64,000 nt of DNA from JAGVSV01 sp050952845 (GTDB taxonomy: Bacteria > Bacillota > Clostridia > Christensenellales > Aristaeellaceae), in the NCBI GenBank assembly GCA_050952845.1, contig JBMNLP010000001.1, positions 2,542,001 to 2,606,000 on the forward strand. The letters run 5' to 3'. The number at the start of each line of letters is the position of its first letter. Within the stretch, counting starts at the first letter, position 1. Under the pieces are notes generated by a model, which was given only the letters and a program-made list of their open reading frames with translations, was not told the DNA's origin and made no database searches. This document shows, piece after piece, positions 34,901 to 42,837 of the stretch. The position numbers were made by a program, and so were the translations under genes.

Positions 34901-35112
34901 TGCGCGCGGAACCACCGCGTGCCGCCGTCGCCGCAGCGCCAGTGATCGCCTGGTTGGGTCTGTGTAACCGCACCGATATCCTCATACACCCCGGCGGCGG
35001 CATAATACCCTGTCCAGGTGTCCCAGAGGGGAATGTCCTGCACAGCTGCATAGATGGCTTCGCCGATCTGGTTGATTTTATTGAGCATGATGCGTTCCTT
35101 GGAATAAAACAT
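31936..35112 (-). CDS. Alpha-mannosidase, glycoside hydrolase family 38
   Basis: A 1058-residue GH38 enzyme, normal length for bacterial members. Zinc and active-site motifs are clear: GNAHIDTAWHWP (His/Asp zinc ligands), the nucleophile Asp in V-E-A-D-T-N-V-P-S-G-E, M-P-D-V-F-G-Y-S, and L-L-N-Q-F-H-D-I-I-P-G-S-S. A large C-terminal beta domain follows. There is no signal peptide, so it trims alpha-mannosides inside the cell. ATG 35112 has AAAAGGAG 8 bases upstream; the longer frame runs into the kinase gene. A gap of 17 bases follows the kinase gene, and 57 bases separate it from the OYE gene. Confidence 0.94.
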   Translation of the reverse strand: MFYSKERIMLNKINQIGEAIYAAVQDIPLWDTWTGYYAAAGVYEDIGAVTQTQPGDHWRCGDGGTRWFRAQVEVPPAWAGRRVILELDFGGEGLVRVNGAIVSGITSFLRENAQQRERVMLSRAAQGAEVYDIEVECGLNYMEFERFRSRGMDSVEYTFRKARLCALDDAVESYYFDAMVAYEALAVLAFPYDRMRQGNVKVTRELAMYMYQNGKDSYLHDKVLAALMASLAAVDVDFSRERLVASIPEAARILQEGLQAIEYTPRGHVCFTGNAHIDTAWHWPVKETVRKVGKTFGNALSLMEQYPRLVFAASQAWQYDALKAHYPELFEKVRQRVAEGRWEVVGNSWVEADTNVPSGEALVRQLLYGREFFMKEFSVCSDVYWMPDVFGYSWALPQIIRRSGMKYFFTAKLNNNDINRFPHTLFRWQGIDGTRIPAYLQRMSYNGEINPFYAAYGYHENDQKSVYGRQLQTYGFGDGGGGPTYRMLEFADRMEAFPGLPDTSLGRTEDFYAGVPEDSLPVWNDEMYYEFHRGTYTSQAHVKRNNRKGELSLRQAEMACSMAGALLNKPYPMEALTEGWKLILLNQFHDIIPGSSIHAVYEDCKEDYARALSLSGDAQDGALAALAGAVHTGSDAVVVYNFLSWPRTGMAEVLLPADKAGYTIAGVACAAQTTEQGVVLRFMAEDVPAMGYRAYPLIAGEPAEQAAVSVSETSLENECLSVALDDRGLITSIYDKQAGREVLRPGGLGNLLTIFEDKPERESAWNIDIEYKNKFWQLTEAVSVRVVECSPVRGAVEVVRKFHKSTITQRIILYPGSQRIDFDTHVDWQETEKMLKAAFEVDILSPKATYEIAYGAIERPTHTNTLWDQAKFEVPAHKWADLSEGGYGVALLNDCKYGYDIQDHTMRLTLLRSPVYPDPTADKGEHSFVYSLYPHEGGWREADVVQAGYELNVPLTAVATGAHEGALPPAQSWVTVSGESVVVEALKRSQDGQGLILRVYESKGIRGTVKVDLCFDARQVHETNLMEAVEAPVALTGRSFAAPIAPFEIKTFLICTQP

Positions 35113-35129
35113 GTCATTATTCTCCTTTT

Positions 35130-36185
35130 TTAAACCTGCTGTACCGGATAGATTAACCGCCATGCCGCGTATGCTTCCCGAATTTGCCGAACATCAGCGG
35201 TGCCCGTGACGCCGATGGCCCGGATGGATACCGAAGCCGCGATGTTGCCGATCATGGCGGCTTCGTGCACCGCAGCGCCCGCGGCAAGTGCCAGCGAAAA
35301 CGCCGCAATGAACGTATCCCCCGCGCCGCAGATATCGATAGGACCTGTGGCCGGACAGGATGGAATATGCAGCGCCTCGCCGTCCTCCGCCGCCAGGCAC
35401 CCGCGGTCGCCCATGGTGATCAGCGCGGGCCGCCCATTCTGCCCGGACAGCTGAACCGCCATATCCGCCCATTGTTCCAGCGCCATGCCATCAGTTGGTT
35501 GTCCCAGCGCAGCAGCAGCCTCCAGCTCGTTGGGCTTGACGATAACATGGCGGAAAGCGCCGATATTGGCGCGGCTGTCCACCACCACCTTCAACCCTTC
35601 CCGCCCTAACGCCATGATGGCTTCCCGCACGGCGGGGGTGATGCAGCCATAGGCCATCTGATCCCCCACGCACAGCACGTCCAGATCGGGCGCCAGCGCA
35701 TTCAGGCGCTCAATCAGCTGCCGCTCTATCGCTTCGGGCAGTGGGGTATGGTTTTCAAAATCCAGCCGGGGGGCCTCATACACCACATCGGAATAGCCTG
35801 ACCGCAGGGATTTAATATAGGTGTTAGTCTGCCGGTCCGCGGCGCGCAGCAGGCTGTCCGCTGCAATGCCGCGCGCAGCCAGCGCCGACGAAAGCATGCC
35901 GCCCCGCCAATCCTCGCCCAGTACGCCCAGCAAGGTGAGTCCGTCCTTTGCCAGCGTCGCGATGTTGTGCGCCACATTGCCCGCACCGCCGGGGCTGGCC
36001 GTCTCACGCATGATGGGCAGCGGGAAATGCGGCGTTTCCCTGGAAAGCACGCTCCTGGTCATGTCGGCATGCCAGTACAGGTCCAGGCAGACGTCGCCGA
36101 TCACGCCGGCGCGGACGGAGGGGATGCGCTGCAAAATATCATCCAGCCTGTTTGCCGTTAACAGCGGCGGTGTGCAGATGGTCAT
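35130..36185 (-). CDS. PfkB/ribokinase-family carbohydrate kinase
   Basis: A 351-residue sugar kinase. G-G-A-G-N-V-A-H-N (about residue 66) and D-I-C-G-A-G-D-T-F-I-A-A-F (about 284) are the two PfkB signatures, the second with the catalytic Asp. The opening V-I-G-D-V-C-L-D-L-Y-W-H-A and the spacing resemble the kinase domain of HldE/RfaE heptose kinases, but no nucleotidyl-transferase domain is fused. ATG 36185 follows AAGGAGG and overlaps the stop of the gene before it (ATGA). It may phosphorylate the sugar freed or modified by the same operon. Confidence 0.88.
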   Translation of the reverse strand: MTICTPPLLTANRLDDILQRIPSVRAGVIGDVCLDLYWHADMTRSVLSRETPHFPLPIMRETASPGGAGNVAHNIATLAKDGLTLLGVLGEDWRGGMLSSALAARGIAADSLLRAADRQTNTYIKSLRSGYSDVVYEAPRLDFENHTPLPEAIERQLIERLNALAPDLDVLCVGDQMAYGCITPAVREAIMALGREGLKVVVDSRANIGAFRHVIVKPNELEAAAALGQPTDGMALEQWADMAVQLSGQNGRPALITMGDRGCLAAEDGEALHIPSCPATGPIDICGAGDTFIAAFSLALAAGAAVHEAAMIGNIAASVSIRAIGVTGTADVRQIREAYAAWRLIYPVQQV

Positions 36186-37180
36186 GGGGTGCCCTCCTTT
36201 TGCGCGTCGCGCAGGGCGATCAGCCGCTGCCAGAGGTTGGGGATGGTGTCCACATGGTTGCCGCAGAAATGCCATCCCATGCCGCCCCGGCTGACGGGCC
36301 GGTTCACGATGTTCTTCCGGGGGCGGTAATAATACAGCGGGTCGTCGTGAGAGAGGCTGGCGCGAAAGTCGCCCAGTGCGATCAGGTCGAAATTGGCGGT
36401 GGTGATGTCAAAGGTAGGAAAGCCCAGGTTGCGGGCGATGGACAGCGCTTTCAGAAACACCTCGGGCCCAATCACCCCCGAGCCGAAGTTCATGTACACG
36501 CCGCCGTCCAACTGTGAAATGGTGTGGCAGAAGATGCGGAAATCCTCGCCGCTGGCAAAGCCGATCACTGAAAAATCCACGGTGGGGTGCTGGTGGATGA
36601 TGTCGGTGCCCAGCGCCACATGGTAGGTGGCGGGCACGCCCATCTGCCAGGCCCGGTACAGCACGCAGTCCTCCCTGTGGGGAAAGCGCTCCCTGTGCCG
36701 GTCGATATAGACAGCCAGCGCCTCGCCATAGCCCAGGTCTTCTTCAACGCCCTGCTGCAAAGCTTCGTTCATCCAGCGCCCGGTTTCCTCCCACATGCCA
36801 AAGGAGCCATCCTCAATGGCGGTGGGCACGTGCTCGGACGTGCCGCCCAGGTAGGCCAGCTCAAAATCGTGGATGCTGCCCGCGCCGTTGCCGGCCAGGT
36901 GGGTAACCAGCCCCTCCTGCATCAGCCGGATCAGATAGCGGGACAGCCCGCACTTGATGACGTGCGCGCCCATGGACAGCACGACAGGCCGACCATTCTC
37001 ACGGGCTTTGACAATGCGCCCGCACAGCGCGTCAAAGCTGTCATCCCCCCAAGGCTGTACAGGACTTTCGCCCGGCGTCAGCAGCGTGTCGATGGAAACC
37101 AGGTTGACGCGGTTTTGGGTAGAGTATGTGGTGATGTACTCAAAAGACAGCCGTTCAAAGCGTGAAGCCGCAGCTTTCAT
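36182..37180 (-). CDS. Uncharacterised protein, possibly deoxyhypusine-synthase-like fold
   Basis: A 332-residue cytoplasmic protein without a sure assignment. S-M-G-A-H-V-I-K-C-G-L, then V-T-H-L-A-G-N-G-A-G-S-I-H-D-F-E, GGTSEHV and a C-terminal F-D-I-T-T-A-N-F-D recall the NAD-binding layout of deoxyhypusine-synthase-like proteins, but the catalytic Lys region is not evident. ATG 37180 has GGAAGG upstream; longer starts reach into the promoter. It is the first gene of the operon and overlaps the PfkB kinase start, so the two likely act together, perhaps on a sugar or nucleotide substrate. Confidence 0.55.
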   Translation of the reverse strand: MKAAASRFERLSFEYITTYSTQNRVNLVSIDTLLTPGESPVQPWGDDSFDALCGRIVKARENGRPVVLSMGAHVIKCGLSRYLIRLMQEGLVTHLAGNGAGSIHDFELAYLGGTSEHVPTAIEDGSFGMWEETGRWMNEALQQGVEEDLGYGEALAVYIDRHRERFPHREDCVLYRAWQMGVPATYHVALGTDIIHQHPTVDFSVIGFASGEDFRIFCHTISQLDGGVYMNFGSGVIGPEVFLKALSIARNLGFPTFDITTANFDLIALGDFRASLSHDDPLYYYRPRKNIVNRPVSRGGMGWHFCGNHVDTIPNLWQRLIALRDAQKEGTP

Positions 37181-37258
37181 GTTGCGTTTCCTTCCTGCCG
37201 TCATGCGGCGATAGCCCAACACGCCCCCCACGGGGCGATTCATCCATGCAATATGTAA

Positions 37259-37287
37259 ATTGTATGGTATATAGCAGCGGATGTCAA
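37259..37287 (-). promoter_or_regulatory. Promoter of the seven-gene mannosidase/oxidoreductase operon
   Basis: On the minus strand TTGACA (37287-37282), 17 bases, TACAAT (37264-37259). It is about 80 bases upstream of the first start codon and divergent from the ECF sigma promoter. Confidence 0.7.
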
Positions 37288-37349
37288 AGCATTTACAGCG
37301 CATTTATTGTACAATGACACCAAAGGCATGCCTGCTGAATTTTCTGAGA

Positions 37350-37380
37350 TGAAACAAAACCGCGCTGCCCCCGGTCTAAT
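37350..37380 (+). promoter_or_regulatory. Candidate ECF-type autoregulated promoter
   Basis: TGAAAC (37350-37355), 18 bases, then GTCTAAT (37374-37380). AAC at -35 and GTC at -10 are characteristic of ECF sigma factors, many of which drive their own operon. Confidence 0.4.
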
Positions 37381-37440
37381 AGAGTAGGCGGAAGGAACTT
37401 GCCGCACAAACGCACCCCGCGGGGAGCGGAGGAGGAACCT

Positions 37441-37989
37441 TTGAACAAGCCCCTGGACGAACCGATACGGGACACGTCCGTCGAAGCCCGGAAGGAAACC
37501 ATCGACCAAACCATGGAGCGCCTGATGGCCTGCCACGGCGACGGCTTGACGCGCCTGTGCTACATGATGCTGAACGACCGCGCGCTGGCGGAGGATGCCG
37601 TGCAGGAAACCTTTTTCCGGGCGTACCGCGCGTACGACCGCTTCCGGCACGACAGCAGCGAATACACCTGGCTGACCCGCATCGCCATCAACTGCTGCCG
37701 CAGCCAGCGGACAAAAGCCTGGTTCCGGCTGGAGGAGCAGCGCGCCAGCCCGGAGGATATCCCCGGCCGGCATGCCGACCCGGATATGCCCGATGACACC
37801 GTGCTGCAGGCCGTGATGGCGCTGACTCCCAAATACAAGGACCCTGTGCTGCTGCATTACTACCAGGGCTTGCCGGTGAAGGACATCGCCCGCATATTGC
37901 ACGTCGCGGTGTCCACGGTGTCGGTGCGCCTGATGCGGGCGCGCACCATGCTGAAAGACGCGTTGGAGGAGTGGTACCATGATGAATAA
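37441..37989 (+). CDS. ECF-type RNA polymerase sigma factor
   Basis: A 182-residue sigma-70-family factor of the ECF type. Region 2 runs from about residue 30 (L-C-Y-M-M-L-N-D-R-A-L-A-E-D-A-V-Q-E-T-F) to W-L-T-R-I-A-I-N. Region 4 (about 120-180) has V-L-L-H-Y-Y-Q-G-L and I-A-x-I-L-H-V-A-V-S-T-V-S-V-R-L. I prefer the TTG start at 37441, behind GGAGGAGG (37428-37435), over TTG 37399. Its 3' end overlaps the following membrane protein by 11 bases, the usual sigma/anti-sigma arrangement. The stimulus is unknown. Confidence 0.92.
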   Translation: MNKPLDEPIRDTSVEARKETIDQTMERLMACHGDGLTRLCYMMLNDRALAEDAVQETFFRAYRAYDRFRHDSSEYTWLTRIAINCCRSQRTKAWFRLEEQRASPEDIPGRHADPDMPDDTVLQAVMALTPKYKDPVLLHYYQGLPVKDIARILHVAVSTVSVRLMRARTMLKDALEEWYHDE

Positions 37990-39109
37990 GTCTTTCAGGC
38001 AGCACGCAGACGAGCGCCTGAGCCACATCGGCATGAGCGACGCCATGAAACGGGCCGTCCGCCTGCGCATACGGGAAAATCAAAAAGGGTTCCGCCTGAA
38101 CGGGCATGCGCTCAAATTCATGCTGGCAGCGGCGCTGCTGCTGGCCACCGCCACCGCCCTTGCCCTGACCGGCGGCTTCGGCCTGTTTGAACTGATGGGC
38201 ACCGTGATGCCGCGCTTTGCCATCGTGCGGCCGGAGGCCGATACGCTGGTGCAGCGCAACCTGGCCCATTACCGCTTTGAGCATGTGGATGTCAGCATCC
38301 GGGAGGCCGCCTATGACGGGCGCTACCTGCGCGTGGCCTATGCCGTCACCGACCGCGCGGCTACTGCGCCGCTGGACACGCCCGGCATCTCGCTGGTTGA
38401 TGGCCGCACAGAAAACTATCCCTTTACCGCAGCCAACCAGGACGGCATCTGGTGGACGACGCTGGACTGGGCCGAGGTCAACGGCCAGCATATTAACCCT
38501 GTGGGCATGACGCTCAGCGTGGCCGGCCCCAACAACGGCGAAGCCGTCACCTGGGTGCAGTTTGACGTGCAGGAACTGGAACTGCCCGACACATTCACCG
38601 TGCGCCTGCCCATCCGGGGCAGCGACACGCCCCATGAACTGGACTTCACCATGGACAAAAGCGGCATGGAACATGTATTCCCGCTGGCGCCGCCGCCCAA
38701 CAAGCGCGTGGGCAACTATATCATCAGCATTCAGGACGTAACCATCAGCCCCATCCGCACCTATATCACGCTGCACCTGGTCATTGACCCCGGCGTGGAT
38801 ATGGAGGAAGCCTGGGACATTACCGGGCGATGGATGACCGATGCCACGCTGTCGGATGCCAACGGCAAAAACCCGCAGCAATGGGCGGATACCGTTTCCG
38901 GCCCCATTGAGAACACCGAATGGGTGCGCATTGACCTGCCCGGTGGCAAGTTTGACTACGAGGATCGTATTATCGACCCGGACAAGCCCGTTACCATGAT
39001 GGTCTTTTTCGAGTTTACGCCGCCGGAGCAGTACCCGGACGCGTTCCGCTTAGGGCACAGCGAGCAGGATTTTATCCTCATCCCCTTTACCAAATTGTCC
39101 GCGCAGTAA
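37979..39109 (+). CDS. Probable membrane anti-sigma factor (DUF4179-like)
   Basis: A 376-residue single-pass membrane protein. A short cytoplasmic N-terminal helix (about residues 1-44), a membrane segment (about 46-63, F-M-L-A-A-A-L-L-L-A-T-A-T-A-L-A-L) and a large external beta-rich domain match the DUF4179/RsiV-like plan of anti-sigma factors. The 11-base overlap with the sigma gene implies translational coupling and 1:1 production. The cytoplasmic part would hold the sigma factor until the external domain senses a signal. No protease site can be named. Function inferred from layout. Confidence 0.7.
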   Translation: MMNKSFRQHADERLSHIGMSDAMKRAVRLRIRENQKGFRLNGHALKFMLAAALLLATATALALTGGFGLFELMGTVMPRFAIVRPEADTLVQRNLAHYRFEHVDVSIREAAYDGRYLRVAYAVTDRAATAPLDTPGISLVDGRTENYPFTAANQDGIWWTTLDWAEVNGQHINPVGMTLSVAGPNNGEAVTWVQFDVQELELPDTFTVRLPIRGSDTPHELDFTMDKSGMEHVFPLAPPPNKRVGNYIISIQDVTISPIRTYITLHLVIDPGVDMEEAWDITGRWMTDATLSDANGKNPQQWADTVSGPIENTEWVRIDLPGGKFDYEDRIIDPDKPVTMMVFFEFTPPEQYPDAFRLGHSEQDFILIPFTKLSAQ

Positions 39110-39265
39110 GCGCTGTATAGATATACTGAAGCCTGCCGAGCAGCAGGCCGGCTTGCTGATGCCACCATGAAAGGACATGTACATGAAACACACATGGAAA
39201 GCCCTGGTTTTGATGCTTCTGTACGACCTGCCTGTACAACGACCCAATCGATAAGGAGGAACCCC

Positions 39266-41461
39266 ATGAACACTCGAAAACTGATCTGCCTGCTGCTATT
39301 CCTTGCGCTGCTGCCGCTGACGGCAGGGGCGCAGCCCACCGCTTCCTTTGCACCGGGCATCAACCTGTCCGAGCGCTTTGACCCGCCGCACCGCAATTTA
39401 GCGGCGCTGACCGCCTTTGACGGGCAGGTGGTGTTTGCCGACAACAACTATCTGTATGTGGCAGCGCCGGACGGGCAAACACATAGGAAGCCCCTGAATG
39501 ACTTCTTTGGCCCGGTGCGCGAAGGTGGCTACCGCGCGCCTGCCTTTGCACAGGACGAAAAATGCCTGGCGCTGCTGGACACACAAAGCGGCGCGCTGAC
39601 GTGGGTAGACCTGTCAGGCGGCGCCCCTGCACCCGGTGCCAAAGTAGCGCTGGATTGGCAGGACTATATAGCGGACATGGGCAACTATGTGCAGGTGGAG
39701 GCGCCTGTGCAATTTGCGCTGGCAGGCGATACACTATACGCGCTGGATGCCCGGGGCGCCACCCTCACCCGATTTGCGTTGGATACAGGTGAAAAGCTGC
39801 CAGCGCTGTCCATTACGGCACAAGCCATCGTACCCTACCGGAACGGCAAGCTGCTGCTGGTACAGGCATTGCCCGGCCCTGATGGGCAAGAGACCGTGCC
39901 CACGTTGATGGTGTATGACCCGCAGCTGGACACCGCCTCCCCGGCGCAGACGCTCGCTGCCGGGCAATTGGGCAGTATCAGCTATGACCTCGCCAGCGAT
40001 ACGCTGCTGGCAGCGCATGGCGATGTGGTATACGCCTACCCCGCCTTGAACGAAGGGCAACCCTGTGCCACGCTGCCTCAGAACGATTTTTTTATGGAAT
40101 ATCTGCCCATTGCAGCGCTGCCCGGCCAACTGATGGCCGTGGGCACGCGCGACAATATCTACCTTAAATCCGCCGATGCCGCTGCCTTTGCCGAGAAAAC
40201 GCCGCTCACGCTGCTGCTGGCTGCTGACAGGAACGAAGGCCTCAATCAAGCCGCCAACGCCATGGAAAACGTTGCGCTCACGGTGAGGCAAGACTACCTG
40301 TCACCGCTTGAATTTGCGCAGATGATGGTTGCCGGCGATATAGAGCACGACCTGTACTGGGTGAACCTCAGCGCGGTGGACTTTGCCAGCCTGATGAAAA
40401 AAGGCTATGCCGCCGACCTGTCCGGCAGCGCCAAGTTAACGCAGGCGCACCGGCGGCTGTACCCCCAGGTGCAGCAAGCCGTATCGCACGGGGAAGGCAT
40501 CTATGCGTTGCCCATGTCCGCCACCGGCATCATGCTGCTGGGAGAAGACAGCTTTACGTTTGACGACAACGGGCAGCCCACGCTGCGCACGCTGGACGAC
40601 CTGCTGAGCTACATGCAAGCCTGGCCGGAAGCCATGGCCGGGGAACATCCCGATATGGTACCCTACCAGGGATATGAGGTGCAGTACGGCGCGCACGAAC
40701 TGGCGCTGCAAACCTATATCGACAGCTGCATCGGCACCGGGCAGGAACTATCCTTTGATACCCCGCAGCTGCGGCAGCTGATGGAGCGGTTAGCTGTCAT
40801 GGACTGGGGCGTGCTGGATGTCGGGAACGAGGATTATGCCGCCCCGATTGTATTCAGCAATGAATGGCTAATGTCCCTGCGGCAGTTCAACGGCGATGGC
40901 CGCGACAGCCATGACTATTTTCCCTTCCTGCTGTCGTTAACGCCCGACACCCCCGCCGTGCTGCCGTTAGAGGTCAGCTGCGTGTTCATCAACCCGCGCA
41001 GTCCGCACCAGGACGCCGCGCTGGAATTTATAGAAGCGCTGCTGGACGCCATGCCCGACGATGCCCGCATCATGCTGCACGAACAGGAGAACACCCCGGT
41101 AGAAAACCCGTCCTATCAGCAAACGCTGGCTGAGTATAAAGACCTGCTGGTTCGCAAGCGCGCTGCGCTGGACGCTGCCACCGGGGGCGAGCGCGCCGAG
41201 CTGAAAGCCTGGCTCCAGCACGCCGAACAGCACTACGAGGACATGAAAGATACCCAGCGCTGGCTGATCAGCGAGCAAAACATCCGCGATTACCGCGCGC
41301 TGGCCGCGCACCCGTACGTGCGGCAGTACAACGGCGAATATCTGGGCGCGCGCACCGCGCTGGAGATGCTGAGCCAGTACACCGGCGGCAGCATCGACTT
41401 AGACAGGTTTTTGAGCGATATCCAAAACCGTCTGAACCTGATCCGCAACGAAAGCCGGTAA
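39266..41461 (+). CDS. Secreted beta-propeller plus solute-binding-like fusion protein A
   Basis: A 731-residue protein with a Sec signal peptide (K-L-I-C-L-L-L-F-L-A-L-L-P-L-T-A-G-A) and no lipobox Cys. Residues about 25-340 show repeated beta-strand patterns with D-G-Q / Y-A-L-D-A-R-G-A-T-L-T-R, like a PQQ or WD propeller. From about 345 (L-L-L-A-A-D-R-N-E-G-L-N-Q-A) to 600 it resembles a family-1 extracellular solute-binding fold. A charged helical tail ends it. ATG 39266 follows AAGGAGG. A full-length relative lies at 61405. It probably belongs to the sigma operon; no ABC permease is adjacent. Confidence 0.65.
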   Translation: MNTRKLICLLLFLALLPLTAGAQPTASFAPGINLSERFDPPHRNLAALTAFDGQVVFADNNYLYVAAPDGQTHRKPLNDFFGPVREGGYRAPAFAQDEKCLALLDTQSGALTWVDLSGGAPAPGAKVALDWQDYIADMGNYVQVEAPVQFALAGDTLYALDARGATLTRFALDTGEKLPALSITAQAIVPYRNGKLLLVQALPGPDGQETVPTLMVYDPQLDTASPAQTLAAGQLGSISYDLASDTLLAAHGDVVYAYPALNEGQPCATLPQNDFFMEYLPIAALPGQLMAVGTRDNIYLKSADAAAFAEKTPLTLLLAADRNEGLNQAANAMENVALTVRQDYLSPLEFAQMMVAGDIEHDLYWVNLSAVDFASLMKKGYAADLSGSAKLTQAHRRLYPQVQQAVSHGEGIYALPMSATGIMLLGEDSFTFDDNGQPTLRTLDDLLSYMQAWPEAMAGEHPDMVPYQGYEVQYGAHELALQTYIDSCIGTGQELSFDTPQLRQLMERLAVMDWGVLDVGNEDYAAPIVFSNEWLMSLRQFNGDGRDSHDYFPFLLSLTPDTPAVLPLEVSCVFINPRSPHQDAALEFIEALLDAMPDDARIMLHEQENTPVENPSYQQTLAEYKDLLVRKRAALDAATGGERAELKAWLQHAEQHYEDMKDTQRWLISEQNIRDYRALAAHPYVRQYNGEYLGARTALEMLSQYTGGSIDLDRFLSDIQNRLNLIRNESR

Positions 41462-41522
41462 CAGGAGGTCATCCATTGATGAACATGGCTATGACTGTTT
41501 TATGCAAAAAGGAGAACGAACG

Positions 41523-42761
41523 ATGAAATCCGCAAAAATCCTTTTATTGGCATTTGTTTTGTGTTGTCTGACTTTCACGGGCATCGCCGCTGAATCCGTG
41601 AGCAAAGAACAGATGCAAAGCATCGTTGCGTTGAGAGCGAGCACGCCAGCCATCTGGAAAGCTGTGTATGAAGCACATGGCCGTAAAATTTCTGTAGATA
41701 TCCCGATTCTTATTCCCACGGTTCGTGTATTTCCCATCGTGCAAGTAACGGGAATGCCCCCTTCCTCCCTATTGGATGTGAATCCGGAAGGGATCAACAG
41801 CCCATGGGGCCAGGTTTTGGATGGTATCGGCGTCATTAACAGCCCTCTTTATTTCAGATGGGACAAACCGGATATGAAGACAAGCAACGATCTGGCAGCA
41901 GCCCATCCTACCCCCAAAGGACTTGTCGGTTCCTTGAAAATACTAACGGTGAATCACATTGACATGGATGCTTCCTATGCCTATAAGAACAGCGGTACGA
42001 TGCAGCAGGCGAAGGAATTTCTTGAAGAAGTCTGGGATCAATACTTCCCGGGAGTGCCGTTGGATATGCTGCCGTATCGAATCTATGCAGGCCAGGAGAT
42101 GCGGGAACGCGTTGAAGGAGACGGCACAGCCAAGGAAAAAATCTGGGAAGACTATGAAGGATATCTATACTGTGAGTTTCATCAAGTCATCAATGGCATA
42201 CCATTCATTGATGTGATCGAGCGCGCTTATACGACCTATGCAGGCGGGATGAAGCTTCATGTTTCTGATGACTATTTTAAAATGCCGTTTATCAATCAAC
42301 CGCCGCGCTGCGTTGCCATGATCAATGGAGGTAAGCATTACGGGGTTGATGGGTTGAGAACCGCGATTTTCTCTGCCGTCGCTGTAAAGAAGACGATCGC
42401 CGACGATGTGCCACTGTGTAGCTTTAGTCAAGTTCTCTCAACCTTTGAGACCCTTATCGAGCAAGGAAAACTTCGCAGTGTAGACGCTCTTCGTTTAGGA
42501 TATGTCGGGTGGTACAACAAAAGCGATTCAGGGACATTAACCCTTCTTCCTTTTTGGGTCTTGGAAGGAGAGTTGTTTGAATCATCAACAAAAAAATCTC
42601 CGCTTTTCGACGATGGATATGATGATGCTGATTCTATTTACCCCAACAGTGCCGAATATGGAATGATGATGGTCAACGCCCAAACGGGTGAGTTAATCGA
42701 CTCCTGGAGAACAGACAAGGAGCGCGTTTTTGACAAGCCTGACATCATTATGTGGAAGTAG
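41523..42761 (+). CDS. Secreted protein of unknown function, paralog of next gene
   Basis: A 412-residue protein with a signal peptide (K-S-A-K-I-L-L-L-A-F-V-L-C-C-L-T-F) that may be cut after GIAA; C-C-L-T-F does not make a good lipobox. I do not recognise a domain. The central Y-G-Y-L-Y-C-E-F / G-I-P-F-I-D-V stretch and C-terminal V-N-A-Q-T-G-E-L-I-D-S match I-H-A-Q-T-G-A-F-L-N-P in the next protein and recall PepSY/YcdB-like ends. The start is ATG 41523 with AAGGAG upstream. Codon use is AT-rich compared with its neighbours. Confidence 0.65.
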   Translation: MKSAKILLLAFVLCCLTFTGIAAESVSKEQMQSIVALRASTPAIWKAVYEAHGRKISVDIPILIPTVRVFPIVQVTGMPPSSLLDVNPEGINSPWGQVLDGIGVINSPLYFRWDKPDMKTSNDLAAAHPTPKGLVGSLKILTVNHIDMDASYAYKNSGTMQQAKEFLEEVWDQYFPGVPLDMLPYRIYAGQEMRERVEGDGTAKEKIWEDYEGYLYCEFHQVINGIPFIDVIERAYTTYAGGMKLHVSDDYFKMPFINQPPRCVAMINGGKHYGVDGLRTAIFSAVAVKKTIADDVPLCSFSQVLSTFETLIEQGKLRSVDALRLGYVGWYNKSDSGTLTLLPFWVLEGELFESSTKKSPLFDDGYDDADSIYPNSAEYGMMMVNAQTGELIDSWRTDKERVFDKPDIIMWK

Positions 42762-42837
42762 TTATCCATATGTGGATAAGATTTCGATAACGACCTTAAC
42801 TTTTCGTTTTGATAAAAGGATTATATATGGAGGCTTT

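Noticed and set aside
37399..37440. Longer N-terminus for the ECF sigma factor from TTG 37399
   Set aside because: The downstream TTG 37441 has a much better ribosome site, and the extra residues are not sigma-like.
42762..42779. Replication origin: TTATCCATA next to TGTGGATAA
   Set aside because: One perfect and one near-perfect DnaA box face each other, but there is no box cluster and no dnaA or dnaN. A single pair can occur by chance.
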